Of a DNA stretch of 35,019 nucleotides, positions 17,645 to 26,842 are shown in pieces. The stretch is from Bacteroidales bacterium. GTDB lineage: Bacteria > Bacteroidota > Bacteroidia > Bacteroidales > F082. Numbering within the stretch: the first letter of the stretch is position 1; each line of letters begins with the position of its first letter. Below the pieces are notes generated by a model, which saw nothing but the letters and a program-made list of their open reading frames with translations, searched no databases and was not told the origin of the DNA. The position numbers and the translations under genes were made by a program. The DNA lies in the NCBI GenBank assembly GCA_019454985.1, contig JACFNF010000025.1:1-35019 (forward strand), given 5' to 3'.

Positions 17645-19909
17645 ATGAAAAAGATTTACCTGACATTGGTCTCTCTCCTTCTGGTCAGCCTCATGGCGTC
17701 AGCCCAAACAAGGATTTATACCCCTGAGCTACGTGCACCGGCTAATAATGCCGTCGGACAAATGCCGGATGTGGTTCTCGACTGGGATGCTGTTACCGGC
17801 CAGGGGCAAACCATCACTTACACCCTGCAGCTTGCACAGAATGCCGATTTCAGCGATGCCACCACTTTTGAGCCGACCATATTTACAGCGATGAAAATGA
17901 ATGAGCTGAAATTTGGAGAATACTATTACTGGCGCGTGAAAGCCACCGATGGAATCACAACCTCCGAATGGTCTGATCCGTTTATTTTCCGTGTGGCCAA
18001 TACAGTTACCATCACTGCTCCAAACAACCAATCAACACAAAACCCCGATCCACTGGTTAAATGGAATCCCCTCACCGGCGTGACACACTACGACCTACAA
18101 ATTGACACTGCATACAGTTGGGCTCCTGAAGTATCCGGAACAACCACCCAGTTGAACGATGTTTTCGAAATTGACGAAAACAATGCCTGGGCAGTAGGTG
18201 ATAATGGTCTTATCCTGAAACGCAGTGCATCGGGATGGGCTGGGGTGACTTCACCCACTACAAAGAAACTATTTGACGTTTTCTTCATTGATAACCAATT
18301 TGGTTGTGCAGTTGGCGAATCAGGCACCATTTTATTCTATAATGGAACCGAATGGACCTCTTCTACATCCGGTGTTACAAACAACCTTAACGGTGTTTAC
18401 TTCACCAGCCCCACCAACGGAGTTGCCGTTGGAAATGGCGGTACAGCACTCCGTTTCAACGGGTCGGAATGGACTGCCGAAACCACAGGAGTCACGGTTG
18501 ACTTTTATGCCATCCATGGCCTCGACGAAAACCATATCTGGGCTACCGGAAAAGCCGGAAATCTTGCATTCTTTAACGGCACAAGCTGGACAAAGAGCAC
18601 TATCATCAACCGCGATATGCTGGGAATTTGGGCCTTAGCTCCAGATGATGTTTATACTTCGGCCAAAGCCGGTAGAATCTACAAATTTGATGGCAACACC
18701 TGGACTGAGATTGCCAGCGGAAGCACCAAAGACCTCAACGACATCTGCTTTATTGATGAAACCGAAGGTTATGCCGTTGGCGCTCAGGGCACTTTAGTAT
18801 ATTACAATGGGGACGTATGGGCTCCCATTGCCAGCGGAACAACCCAAAACCTGAATGGCGTATTTTTCTCGAGTCCGAGTTCGGGCTATTTTGTTGGCGC
18901 CGGTGGTGTGATTGTTGCTTTTCAGGGCGAAGGATTTAACAGCCCGTATCTGAAGAATTTCTCACTCACGGCAGACAACTCCGAATTCAGATTCAATAAT
19001 CTGCTTTTTGGCCATACCCACTATTTCCGTATCCGTACACGTCATGCAACTTCCACCTCCGATTGGTCGTCAGCACGTTCCTTCTCCATTGTGGCAAGGC
19101 CTACCTTATCGAAGCCTGCAAACAATGCAACCAATGTCGCACTCGATACACTCGCACAATGGGAAGCCCTGACAGGTGTTGTACGCTATACAGTTCAACT
19201 CGCTACTGAACAAACATTTAGCGATCCGTTCACCTTCGAAACTAATGGAAACAGCTACCGTTTTCAAGGTCTGGCCTATGGTCTGGACTATTTCTGGAGG
19301 GTCAACACACGGCATGCCGGCGGTATTTCCGACTGGTCGGAAGTGTTCAAATTCACGACCATCAACTCCGTTACCCTGAATGCTCCCGCCAATAATGCCA
19401 CCGGAGTTAGCCGTATGCCGCTCTATGAATGGAAAGACATCAAAGGAACCGAAAAATATTTGCTCCAAATCTCGAAGTCCAATTCATTTGCCGATGTTTC
19501 GGAGTTTATTGTTCCAAAAAATTTCTATCAGTCTGTTACTCAACTAAATGTTGGCGAAACCTACTTCTGGAGGGTCAGAGGCATCCAAGGTCTTGATTCT
19601 ACAAACTGGAGCAATGCATGGACTTTCACTGTGACCACCGAAAGTGGAATAGCCGATCAGCCTTCACAGGCTTTCAGTATCCACCCCAACCCGGGCAACG
19701 GACAGATTACCTTGCAACTGGCTGATAACGTGAACGTATCAGGTATCGAAGTTTATACTCTTGTTGGTAAAAAAGTCTTTGAAACCCCTCTGATGATGGA
19801 AGCCGGTCGTCCGGCCAAACTCGATCTGAGTGAAATTGGAAAGGGAATTTTCCTTGTCAGAGTGAATACTTCACAAGGTAATTTAACCCGCAAACTGATA
19901 ATCGAATAG
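17645..19909 (+). CDS. Secreted T9SS cargo: YCF48-like propeller nested in fibronectin-like domains
   Basis: The 754 residues begin with a signal peptide (1-21). Fibronectin type III-like modules cover about 30-118, 121-158 joined to 434-485, 486-575 and 577-670, each ending in patterns like WRVxTRHAGGISDWSExFxF. Residues about 165-432 hold seven repeats of roughly 39 residues (LNGVYFTSPTNGVAVGNGGT type), the YCF48/BNR-like propeller pattern. They interrupt the second fibronectin-like module. A T9SS C-terminal domain ends the protein (SIHPNPGNGQITLQL, then GIFLVRV and RKLIIE). It lies 27 bases after the preceding cargo gene, so the two may be co-transcribed. Adhesion or substrate binding is a guess. 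Confidence 0.82.
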   Translation: MKKIYLTLVSLLLVSLMASAQTRIYTPELRAPANNAVGQMPDVVLDWDAVTGQGQTITYTLQLAQNADFSDATTFEPTIFTAMKMNELKFGEYYYWRVKATDGITTSEWSDPFIFRVANTVTITAPNNQSTQNPDPLVKWNPLTGVTHYDLQIDTAYSWAPEVSGTTTQLNDVFEIDENNAWAVGDNGLILKRSASGWAGVTSPTTKKLFDVFFIDNQFGCAVGESGTILFYNGTEWTSSTSGVTNNLNGVYFTSPTNGVAVGNGGTALRFNGSEWTAETTGVTVDFYAIHGLDENHIWATGKAGNLAFFNGTSWTKSTIINRDMLGIWALAPDDVYTSAKAGRIYKFDGNTWTEIASGSTKDLNDICFIDETEGYAVGAQGTLVYYNGDVWAPIASGTTQNLNGVFFSSPSSGYFVGAGGVIVAFQGEGFNSPYLKNFSLTADNSEFRFNNLLFGHTHYFRIRTRHATSTSDWSSARSFSIVARPTLSKPANNATNVALDTLAQWEALTGVVRYTVQLATEQTFSDPFTFETNGNSYRFQGLAYGLDYFWRVNTRHAGGISDWSEVFKFTTINSVTLNAPANNATGVSRMPLYEWKDIKGTEKYLLQISKSNSFADVSEFIVPKNFYQSVTQLNVGETYFWRVRGIQGLDSTNWSNAWTFTVTTESGIADQPSQAFSIHPNPGNGQITLQLADNVNVSGIEVYTLVGKKVFETPLMMEAGRPAKLDLSEIGKGIFLVRVNTSQGNLTRKLIIE

Positions 19910-19928
19910 TTTCATCTTTAGGAATAGT

Positions 19929-19960
19929 AAAAGGCAGCCCATCTAAAAGGCTGCCTTTTT
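19929..19960. terminator. Bidirectional intrinsic terminator between cargo gene and comEC
   Basis: An 11-bp stem (19929-19939 with 19949-19959) with a 9-base loop is followed by a T-run on the plus strand. The A-run of the left arm supplies Ts on the minus strand. It lies between two convergent genes; the comEC stop codon overlaps its right arm. Confidence 0.88.
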
Positions 19961-22058
19961 AATTTTCAGTTGTAAACGCACCTTGGTCACGGATGTTATA
20001 TATTTCTTGCCCAACCTCAAGGCAATGGGTCATCCATTGCTTTGCTTGCCACGCAGGCACCGAAGCATCCAGGATGATGACCGAAGGCTGAAGACACTCA
20101 ATTAGTGTGGCCATATTGGTTTTTATACGACCGCTAACGACAAGATAATCCACCTTTTGACCTTTATCAAGGCGATACTTGTTATCGGCATTCTTATCCC
20201 AATGCACGAGAGTATGCGAAGCAGTCCGCATCAAAGGGCCGGCTTTAATCAGATTTTCGTCTTGAAAAGCGTCATCCAGATTGATCCAGACAGGCTTAAG
20301 GTTGAGCCCTCTGACCGTCATATTTTTCTCTAAATGAAATCCAAACTGAAAAGCATCCTCTTTCAGTGCGCTGTCGGCAACCAGATAATGTGTCTTGCCC
20401 TCAACAAAGTGGATGGCCGTATGTTTATTAAGGTTATACACAAAAGTAGCCGACTGGCGATTGTGTTGATAGGATCTCCAGGCAAAAGAAGAAAACAATA
20501 GTGCCATCGTTGTCAGCAACGCGATTGCAAGAGGTTTTTTGCGGCGCGTCAAAATAAGATATAGGCAGGCAACGATGACAAAAACCAATACTGATTCCCA
20601 CCACGGGATAAAAAGACCTTTGAGCACCGAGCCCGGAAGCTGTTCAATCTGCAAGACGACCTGATTCATCATCCAGATCAATGCCGAGGTTACCCAGCCT
20701 GCAAAGTCGGCCAGGTAAGGTACAAACGACAGTAGCAGAAAAGCCATGCCGGAAACGATGACGACAAAAGAAAGCGGCACCAGCAACAGATTACCGAGCA
20801 GAAAATAAACCGGGAACTGACTGAAATAATGCAATACCAATGGCGTGGTGGTAAGCTGTGCCGCCAAAGCAACCGAGCTAAGCTCCCAGATTTTGTCGGG
20901 GATTTTTCTCCTGAAAAACATTAAGCCGTAAATCGGTTTTTGAAGCAGTACGATTCCAATTACAGCAAGGTATGACAACTGAGATCCAATATTAAACAGT
21001 ACCAAGGGATCGAAAAGTAAAATGAAAAAAGCCGAAGCCGCAATCGAATTCAGCACATACCCCTTGCGTTTGAACAAGCTGGCCACAAGCACAAAAGTGA
21101 GCATAAGAGCTGAGCGCTGAACCGAAGGAGCAAGTCCGGTCAGCAGGGAATAGAACCAAATGAGAACAAGAAGAATCATGGTTTTGAATGCTTTTCCCCG
21201 TTTCCGAAAAAAGAATTCCAATAAAACGTTGAAAAACATGAACACAATACCCACATGTAATCCCGACACACACAACACATGCATGGCCCCTGCCGCAGTA
21301 TATCCCTGTCGAAGGTAAGCCGGGAGCTCCTCATCATAACCCAGCAAAATGGCTGCCGCAACGCCATAAGCATCGCCCTCAACATGATATAGCTGAAGTT
21401 TCTGCAACAAGATGTTGCGCAATGAAAACGCCATGCTGTAGAAAGGATTGATCCGTTTAAGTGGTATAAGGCACCACTCATCCGATTTCAGGTAGATTTG
21501 ATGACATATACCATTGCGTCTTAAATAATTCCGATAATCGAATTGATGAGGATTTTTTGGGCCTTCCACCAGCATCGGTGGCTTCGACAATCGAATAACC
21601 TGACCATACTGAGGAAGCGTTTGGTTGGTGTCAACCGCAAAATACACCATCAGTTTAGCCCTGCGTTCAACAAGGTGCTTACCATCAAAAACAGCCCAAA
21701 GCTCGCCAGTGGTTTTAATTGACTTTTCACGTTCAACAGGCGGTTCAGTAATCCGAACATAATAAAAAACATATTTTGCAGTATCCAACACTAAATGATT
21801 CTTATTGGCCGAAGGCTGTCGCAATCCTGTGTTGATCCAGCCTAAAGCAAAAAAGACAAGGCTGAAAGACAAACCGAAAATCCAGCGTAGTTTGTAGCTT
21901 CTGTTGAAGATGAAGCCCAAAAGTGCAGTTAACAAGGCAATAAAGCCCAAACCAAAACCCAGCAATAGATATCCTTGATGCAAAAAGCTGTCATACAACC
22001 ATATAGCTATCATATATGGAAATAAAAGCCGAACAAAAGGATATTTGTGCAGTTCCAT
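19959..22058 (-). CDS. comEC: ComEC/Rec2-family DNA-uptake membrane protein
   Basis: ComEC forms the inner-membrane channel that admits single-stranded DNA in transformation. The 699 residues start with hydrophobic segments and a DUF4131 domain (about 1-190). The competence domain follows, with the family hallmark AGAMHVLCVSGLHVGIVFMF near residue 255 and many transmembrane helices to about residue 520. The C-terminal part, from about 530, does not show the HxHxDH metal motif of the metallo-beta-lactamase domain found in longer ComEC proteins. Short forms like this are common in Bacteroidota. No other competence gene is in the window, so transformability cannot be concluded. Confidence 0.9.
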   Translation of the reverse strand: MELHKYPFVRLLFPYMIAIWLYDSFLHQGYLLLGFGLGFIALLTALLGFIFNRSYKLRWIFGLSFSLVFFALGWINTGLRQPSANKNHLVLDTAKYVFYYVRITEPPVEREKSIKTTGELWAVFDGKHLVERRAKLMVYFAVDTNQTLPQYGQVIRLSKPPMLVEGPKNPHQFDYRNYLRRNGICHQIYLKSDEWCLIPLKRINPFYSMAFSLRNILLQKLQLYHVEGDAYGVAAAILLGYDEELPAYLRQGYTAAGAMHVLCVSGLHVGIVFMFFNVLLEFFFRKRGKAFKTMILLVLIWFYSLLTGLAPSVQRSALMLTFVLVASLFKRKGYVLNSIAASAFFILLFDPLVLFNIGSQLSYLAVIGIVLLQKPIYGLMFFRRKIPDKIWELSSVALAAQLTTTPLVLHYFSQFPVYFLLGNLLLVPLSFVVIVSGMAFLLLSFVPYLADFAGWVTSALIWMMNQVVLQIEQLPGSVLKGLFIPWWESVLVFVIVACLYLILTRRKKPLAIALLTTMALLFSSFAWRSYQHNRQSATFVYNLNKHTAIHFVEGKTHYLVADSALKEDAFQFGFHLEKNMTVRGLNLKPVWINLDDAFQDENLIKAGPLMRTASHTLVHWDKNADNKYRLDKGQKVDYLVVSGRIKTNMATLIECLQPSVIILDASVPAWQAKQWMTHCLEVGQEIYNIRDQGAFTTEN

Positions 22059-22124
22059 CTGATTTTTGGATAGAATGCAATAAAGGTAGATGTTTTTTGG
22101 CTTTTTTTAATAGATACTCTAAAA

Positions 22125-22151
22125 TGAAAAAAGCAGCCTTTCAGCTGCTTT
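22125..22151 (-). terminator. Terminator downstream of tRNA-Glu
   Basis: On the minus strand AAAGCAGC pairs with GCTGCTTT across a 6-base loop (arms 22144-22151 and 22130-22137) and is followed by TTTTCATTTT. It begins directly after the tRNA 3' end and lies before comEC, so it probably ends the tRNA transcript. Confidence 0.8.
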
Positions 22152-22152
22152 G

Positions 22153-22227
22153 TACTCCCTAGGGGATTCGAACCCCTGTTACCAGGATGAAAACCTGGCG
22201 TCCTGGGCCTGACTAGACGAAGGGAGC
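22153..22227 (-). tRNA. tRNA-Glu (anticodon TTC)
   Basis: The minus strand folds as a cloverleaf: acceptor GCTCCCT/AGGGAGT, D arm with the bacterial tRNA-Glu stretch TTCGTCTAG, anticodon arm CCAGG-TTTTCAT-CCTGG giving anticodon TTC, and T arm CAGGGGTTCGAATCCCCT. The first pair is G-U rather than the usual G-C. CCA is not encoded, as is common in Bacteroidota, and must be added enzymatically. Length is 75 bases. Confidence 0.95.
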
Positions 22228-22248
22228 CTGAGGTCAAATTTGTGGGTG

Positions 22249-22278
22249 CAAAAGTAATACATTTTTTGAATCCCACAA
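22249..22278 (-). promoter_or_regulatory. Promoter of tRNA-Glu (TTG-N19-TACTTTTG)
   Basis: On the minus strand a TTG (22278-22276) and TACTTTTG (22256-22249) are separated by 19 bases, matching the Bacteroidota primary-sigma consensus TTTG-N19-21-TAnnTTTG. The tRNA begins 21 bases downstream of the -7 motif. This is the best-formed promoter in the window. Confidence 0.75.
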
Positions 22279-22292
22279 CAGTTTTAAAAATT

Positions 22293-22997
22293 TTATTCTT
22301 CTGCAGGCGCTTGGTCCGGGTTGAACTGAAAACCAATACGTTTCCCAGTTCTCAGGCTAAACTCGTCTAAAGTATTCAGAATATTATTCACCGAAACGAT
22401 TTTCACCTCCTCATAGGGCGGAGTCAACAGGTCGAAATTGATGGTGTAAAGAATGGCAGCCTTTACAATCGTCATGGCGGCTTCGGCATTCATCACGTTT
22501 TGGCCGAAATCGTTGTAAAGGAAACCCAATTCGCGTTTCCCTTCGATAAAATAATGATTGTCCTTATTGATAAACACCCTGCCAATCAGGTATCCGATGT
22601 CGTTCACACGATTATACTTGAACGAATCGGCCAGAAAGTTGTAAATGTTGATCACTCCGCTGTAGGAACGATTTGGGTCGTTTCGGATATAAGAAGTGCG
22701 CCGCACATCGTGATCGCGCGAAAACTCAAAAATATTGGTGTGCATCAAAAACAACAGGATGTCGCCGCCAAACTGAAGCTCAATCTCGTAGTCGCTGCGG
22801 TATTTATTGCTGAAGGCAATGCTTCGTCCACTTGTGGGAGCCTGACCTTGTCGCAGGTACTCCTGATTCAGATTTTCAATCTGTTGTTTGAACAATCTAA
22901 GCGCCTGCAAAGTATTGTCGAAAATATCCAATTTGAGCGATGATTTTTCGACAAGCGCTTTAAATAGATCCTGATTTGTTAGGTCGCGGTTCATCAC
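22293..22997 (-). CDS. Conserved hypothetical protein next to porT
   Basis: I do not recognise a named family. The 234-residue protein has no signal peptide or transmembrane helix and looks cytosolic. An N-terminal helical part (about 10-50) is followed by an alpha/beta body with the tract FGGDILLFLMHTNIFEF and a Pro/Glu-rich end. Four bases separate it from porT, so they are probably co-transcribed. Its constant company with a T9SS gene suggests, but does not show, a linked role. Confidence 0.75.
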   Translation of the reverse strand: MMNRDLTNQDLFKALVEKSSLKLDIFDNTLQALRLFKQQIENLNQEYLRQGQAPTSGRSIAFSNKYRSDYEIELQFGGDILLFLMHTNIFEFSRDHDVRRTSYIRNDPNRSYSGVINIYNFLADSFKYNRVNDIGYLIGRVFINKDNHYFIEGKRELGFLYNDFGQNVMNAEAAMTIVKAAILYTINFDLLTPPYEEVKIVSVNNILNTLDEFSLRTGKRIGFQFNPDQAPAEE

Positions 22998-23001
22998 AAA
23001 A

Positions 23002-23766
23002 CTATTCGAAAGTAAATGAGATTTGCATCATCTTGTTGTTGAGCCTGTCGAGCACCTGGCTGTACATGTATTGATCTCTCACTAAGATATTGCGAAGCCC
23101 ATAGCTCATTTTCAACTCGGTTCCAAATTTAAAAAAAGGCGTGTAAAAATCGAATCCAACGCCCGCCTGAATGGCAACATCATGCCGGTCGAGCTTTACG
23201 ATAATGTTTTGAGCGCTTTGGACTTTTTTCGTGGAAGCCATGTCTATGCTGTATTTTGCCCCGGTGAGCAGGTAAGCTGCAAAATTGTTCAATCGTTTCG
23301 ACCTGAATTTCAGCTCCAAAGGCAGTTCAACCATATTGGTCTGGATATTCTTATTCACATCCAGAATATTATAAGATATTTCTTCTATCTTATAGCCAAT
23401 ATTACGGTCACCAAACGAAAGTGTGGGGATGAAACGCAGATCGAGATGATTGCCAAGCCTGAGATTTCCAACAATGCCCACAGCAAATCCGGGTATTGGA
23501 TTGGCACTTATTGCGATGACATGATAACTTGGGCTCAAGCTTCCCAAATCGGGACAATCTGTTTGTCCATATTGAACATTCTGATAGTCATCAATTGGTT
23601 TCCAGCTCAGGTTCATCATGTTTGCGGCCAGGATAAAGCCAAAATGGTAGGGTTCGAGGTCGTATTTGGGTTTGTTCATCACCACCTTTCGCTGGGCGTG
23701 AGTTGCGAAGGGGTTGACCAAAACGAGGCAGACGAGCAGGCCGGCCAGAATAAATCGTTTCAACAT
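23002..23766 (-). CDS. porT: PorT-family outer-membrane protein (type IX secretion)
   Basis: PorT is an integral membrane component needed for type IX secretion and gliding in Bacteroidota. The protein has 254 residues with a signal peptide (about 1-25, ending ATHAQ). Alternating hydrophobic strands suited to a small beta-barrel follow, including FGFILAANMMNLSWKP and a C-terminal strand ending in Phe-Glu (MMQISFTFE). Its position beside ubiE is the arrangement I know for porT in Flavobacteriia. The T9SS cargo genes at 14720 and 17645 support an active system. The alternative is another member of the same small barrel family. Confidence 0.78.
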   Translation of the reverse strand: MLKRFILAGLLVCLVLVNPFATHAQRKVVMNKPKYDLEPYHFGFILAANMMNLSWKPIDDYQNVQYGQTDCPDLGSLSPSYHVIAISANPIPGFAVGIVGNLRLGNHLDLRFIPTLSFGDRNIGYKIEEISYNILDVNKNIQTNMVELPLELKFRSKRLNNFAAYLLTGAKYSIDMASTKKVQSAQNIIVKLDRHDVAIQAGVGFDFYTPFFKFGTELKMSYGLRNILVRDQYMYSQVLDRLNNKMMQISFTFE

Positions 23767-23819
23767 TCTCTATTTCTTAGCAATGCATTAAACGCTGAAA
23801 GCGGCACAATAGTATAAAT

Positions 23820-24548
23820 TTAAGCACGAATCGTGTCTGATACTTTTTTCGCCGTATAGAGTGTAGCAATTCCCAGACTGAGTCGTTTTTGTTCGGTCTG
23901 GTCGAATCCTGCTTGTTTCAGATGGTCGAGAAATGCCTGGCCATCGGGGAAATGATAGACCGACTCAGGCAAATAGCTATAAGCCGATGGGTCTTTCGAC
24001 ACCATTCGTCCCATCAACGGAAGGATATTTTTGAAATAAAAGTCATAAAGTTGTTTGAAGGGAAAAGCTTTTGGACGTGAAAATTCGAGTACAGCCACGG
24101 TTCCGCCATTTTTCAGCACACGACATATCTCCGAAAGTCCTTGATGAAGGTCTTCGAAATTTCGCACTCCAAAGGCAACCATTGCTGCATCAAAGGTTTC
24201 GGAATCGAAAGGCAAGGCTTCGGAATCGGCCCATTGCAGGCTTATCTGCTTTTCGAGTCCGCGTTTTTCAATTTTCGTTTTTCCGATATCGAGCATGGCC
24301 TGAGCAATATCAACACCGGTGATGCACGCCCGGCTACGCTTTGCCAGTTCGATGGCCAAATCGCCTGTCCCGGTAGCCACATCGAGCACGAGGTTCGGTT
24401 TTTCGCGAAGCAATCTGGCAACGAGTTTTCGGCGCCAAAGCCGATCAATACCTGCCGACAGAAAGTGATTTAAGAAATCATATTTTTTTGCGATGTTGTT
24501 AAACATGGCGCTCACCTGCTCTTTTCTGGCAATCGTAGGTTTCATCAT
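23820..24548 (-). CDS. ubiE: Demethylmenaquinone methyltransferase
   Basis: UbiE/MenG makes the last methylation of menaquinone from S-adenosylmethionine. The 242-residue Rossmann-fold enzyme has motif I LDVATGTGDLAIELAKR, the family stretch MVAFGVRNFEDLHQGL and the C-terminal SKDPSAYSYLPESV. The start overlaps the end of the kinase gene by 4 bases (ATGA), indicating translational coupling. In this phylum the product is almost certainly menaquinone. Confidence 0.95.
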   Translation of the reverse strand: MMKPTIARKEQVSAMFNNIAKKYDFLNHFLSAGIDRLWRRKLVARLLREKPNLVLDVATGTGDLAIELAKRSRACITGVDIAQAMLDIGKTKIEKRGLEKQISLQWADSEALPFDSETFDAAMVAFGVRNFEDLHQGLSEICRVLKNGGTVAVLEFSRPKAFPFKQLYDFYFKNILPLMGRMVSKDPSAYSYLPESVYHFPDGQAFLDHLKQAGFDQTEQKRLSLGIATLYTAKKVSDTIRA

Positions 24549-25600
24549 TCGTGTTGATTAGTGAATTCAGTCTGTTTAATTGCCTCACTCATAAAACGTT
24601 CTCGCGCCACCGGAACCACGCCCACTTGTTCGCAAACCAATCCGCCGGCCAGATTGGCCATTCTGGCCATATCGGCAGGATGAATTCCCAGCGCTAAGCA
24701 AGCCGAGGCCACGCTGATCACGGTATCACCCGCGCCCGACACATCGGCAACATTTCGCAAATGTGCCGGAATATGCAGATATTCTGTCCCTTGACCTGTA
24801 TCCCAAGCTATGAGCACGCCCCGCTCGGAAAGGGTTGCCATCACGCCGGAAGCCCCAATTATTGCCATCAGTTTACTCATGGCACTATTCACCTCGGCAA
24901 GATTTGTACTGTCGAAATCCAGGCCTAAGCCTTCTTTCAGCTCTTTCAGATTTGGCTTGAAAAGCGTAACGCCTTTATAATTCAGAAAATGTTTCTTTTT
25001 GGGGTCAACCGTCACCGGAATATTGCTTCTTCCGGCCATATCCAAAATATGTTGGATGACCTTTTCGGTGAGCACACCTTTATTATAGTCCTGCAAAATG
25101 ATGACATCCACTTTTTCAGTGGCAAACATTTTTTCAACCCGTTGCAGGAGTTTTAATTCGTCGTCCGGGCTGATATCGCAGGTGATTTCCTCGTCCACGC
25201 GCAGCATTTGCATCTTATTGCCAATCACGCGGAATTTTGTAGTCGTGATCCGTTCAGGGCTTTGCACTAATCCTTTGGTGGACATGTTCAGGTTGCGGAG
25301 CAGGGTCATCATCTCATTACCTTTGGCGTCGTTTCCGATGACTGAAACCAACAAAGGAGCAGCGCCTAAGGCGTGAATATTCAGGGCAACATTGGCAGCT
25401 CCGCCAAGGCGGTTTATCCTTTTGTTGACGGCCACCACCGGCACCGGGGCTTCGGGCGAGATTCGATCAACCGTACCAAACACATAAGCATCCACCATCA
25501 CATCGCCCACCACCATCACTTTGAGTTTAGTGAAATCATCAAACAGGCGGACAACATCATCTTTTGTCCCGATTTTGCGATGCCGGTCTTTCATTTGCAT
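24545..25600 (-). CDS. rfaE1: D-glycero-beta-D-manno-heptose-7-phosphate kinase (RfaE1-type)
   Basis: This PfkB-family kinase phosphorylates heptose-7-phosphate at C1 on the way to ADP-heptose for the lipopolysaccharide core. The 351 residues show the RfaE opening VMVVGDVMVDAYVFGTVDRI, the GGAANVALN substrate motif and the anion-hole GAGDT motif in DVSGAGDTVISVASA. It lacks the C-terminal nucleotidyltransferase domain of bifunctional HldE, so a separate RfaE2 must exist elsewhere. The start may be 25600 or the in-frame ATG at 25594. It follows the aminotransferase by 3 bases. Confidence 0.9.
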   Translation of the reverse strand: MQMKDRHRKIGTKDDVVRLFDDFTKLKVMVVGDVMVDAYVFGTVDRISPEAPVPVVAVNKRINRLGGAANVALNIHALGAAPLLVSVIGNDAKGNEMMTLLRNLNMSTKGLVQSPERITTTKFRVIGNKMQMLRVDEEITCDISPDDELKLLQRVEKMFATEKVDVIILQDYNKGVLTEKVIQHILDMAGRSNIPVTVDPKKKHFLNYKGVTLFKPNLKELKEGLGLDFDSTNLAEVNSAMSKLMAIIGASGVMATLSERGVLIAWDTGQGTEYLHIPAHLRNVADVSGAGDTVISVASACLALGIHPADMARMANLAGGLVCEQVGVVPVARERFMSEAIKQTEFTNQHE

Positions 25601-25603
25601 TTT

Positions 25604-26818
25604 TTAGTGAAGTTTCTTCAAAGCTGCGGCCACTCGTTTCACGGCTTCCTCAATCAATGCCGGAGTGGTAGCATACGAAAAACGGATGCAGTTGTCCGAA
25701 CCAAAGGCATCGCCGCTGACTAAGGCCACATGGGCTTCCGATAAAAGATAGAGGCACAGGTCGTAGCTGCTGTTAATGATGGTTTTACCATCCGTTTTCC
25801 CGAAGAAAGCACTGATGTCGGGGAACATATAAAAGGCTCCCTGCGGCATATTGGGCACCATACCTTCCACTTGCGAAAGGAGTTGATAAAGCAGGTTACG
25901 TCGTTCTTCGAACTGCCTGACCATTTCCCTGATTTCGGGCGAAGATGCCGGATCGGTGGTAACAGCCGCCAGAGCCGCAGCCTGAGAGATGGTGCAGCTA
26001 CCTGAGGTGTATTGCCCCTGGATGGTGTTGCACGCATCGGCAAGCCATTGTGGTGCAGCCATATAGCCCACCCGCCAACCGGTCATGGCAAAGCCTTTTG
26101 AAAGCCCGTTGATGAGAATCACCCGATCGAAAATTTCCTCAAACTGGGCGATGCTTTCGTGTCGCGGGCCAAATTGAATGTATTCATATATCTCATCGCT
26201 GAAAATCATCACATTGGAATGGCGGGCAAAAACTTCAGCCAATGACTTCAGTTCTTCGTGTGTATAAACCGAGCCGCTGGGGTTACAAGGGCTGCTGAAG
26301 ATAAAAGCCTTTGTAGCCGGGCTAATGGCTTTCTCAAGCTGTTGGGCCGTAATCTTGAAATCCTGTTCCACCGATGTGTCAATCACCACCGGGACGCCGC
26401 CTGCCATCTTCACCATTTCGGGATACGAAACCCAGTAAGGAGCCGGAACAATCACTTCATCGCCATCGTTGAGCAGTGCAAACATGGCGTTCATGATAGA
26501 TTGCTTGGCTCCGTTGGAGACGATAATCTGCGAAGGCTTGAAATGCAACTGATTATCTCTTAGCAGTTTATCGGCAATAGCTTTGCGCAGCGGAGCTATT
26601 CCCGGCACAGGCGGATAATGTGTGTCGTTGTTTTGAATCGCACGGATAGCGGCTTGTTTGGCCATTTCCGGGGTGTCGAAATCGGGCTCACCGATACTCA
26701 TGGTGATCACATCAATGCCCTGCTCACGAAGCTCACGGCTGCGGCGGGTCATCTCGAGAGTTGCCGATTCCGAAAGGGATTTTACCCGTTTTGAAAGTAA
26801 ATGCTGTTGATCCATCAT
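25604..26818 (-). CDS. PLP-dependent aminotransferase (aspartate aminotransferase type)
   Basis: A fold-type I class I/II aminotransferase of 404 residues. The PLP lysine is K241 in NGLSKGFAMTGWRVGY. SSPCNPSGSVY, SDEIYEYIQFG and the C-terminal arginine in NCIRFSYA are the expected cofactor and carboxylate sites. The N-terminal segment MSIGEPDFDTPEMA is typical of subgroup I gamma aspartate/prephenate aminotransferases. Exact substrate cannot be read from the sequence. It is first in a five-gene minus-strand run. Confidence 0.93.
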   Translation of the reverse strand: MMDQQHLLSKRVKSLSESATLEMTRRSRELREQGIDVITMSIGEPDFDTPEMAKQAAIRAIQNNDTHYPPVPGIAPLRKAIADKLLRDNQLHFKPSQIIVSNGAKQSIMNAMFALLNDGDEVIVPAPYWVSYPEMVKMAGGVPVVIDTSVEQDFKITAQQLEKAISPATKAFIFSSPCNPSGSVYTHEELKSLAEVFARHSNVMIFSDEIYEYIQFGPRHESIAQFEEIFDRVILINGLSKGFAMTGWRVGYMAAPQWLADACNTIQGQYTSGSCTISQAAALAAVTTDPASSPEIREMVRQFEERRNLLYQLLSQVEGMVPNMPQGAFYMFPDISAFFGKTDGKTIINSSYDLCLYLLSEAHVALVSGDAFGSDNCIRFSYATTPALIEEAVKRVAAALKKLH

Positions 26819-26834
26819 GTTTTGTGTTATGGTG

Positions 26835-26842
26835 CAAATGTA
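26835..26842 (-). promoter_or_regulatory. -7 element of the aminotransferase-porT operon (TACATTTG)
   Basis: On the minus strand TACATTTGCA lies 16 bases before the ATG at 26818. The TAnnTTTGCA form close to the start codon is common in Bacteroidota leaders. A TTG lies 16 bases upstream, slightly too close. Confidence 0.5.

Noticed and set aside
22010..22336. 108-codon minus-strand open frame
   Set aside because: It runs straight through tRNA-Glu, its terminator and two gene ends, so it is accidental.
23041..23060. GAGCCTGTCGAGCACC in porT, similar to the left-edge palindrome loop
   Set aside because: It is in coding sequence, lacks the paired arms, and is explained by the codons for VLDRLNN.
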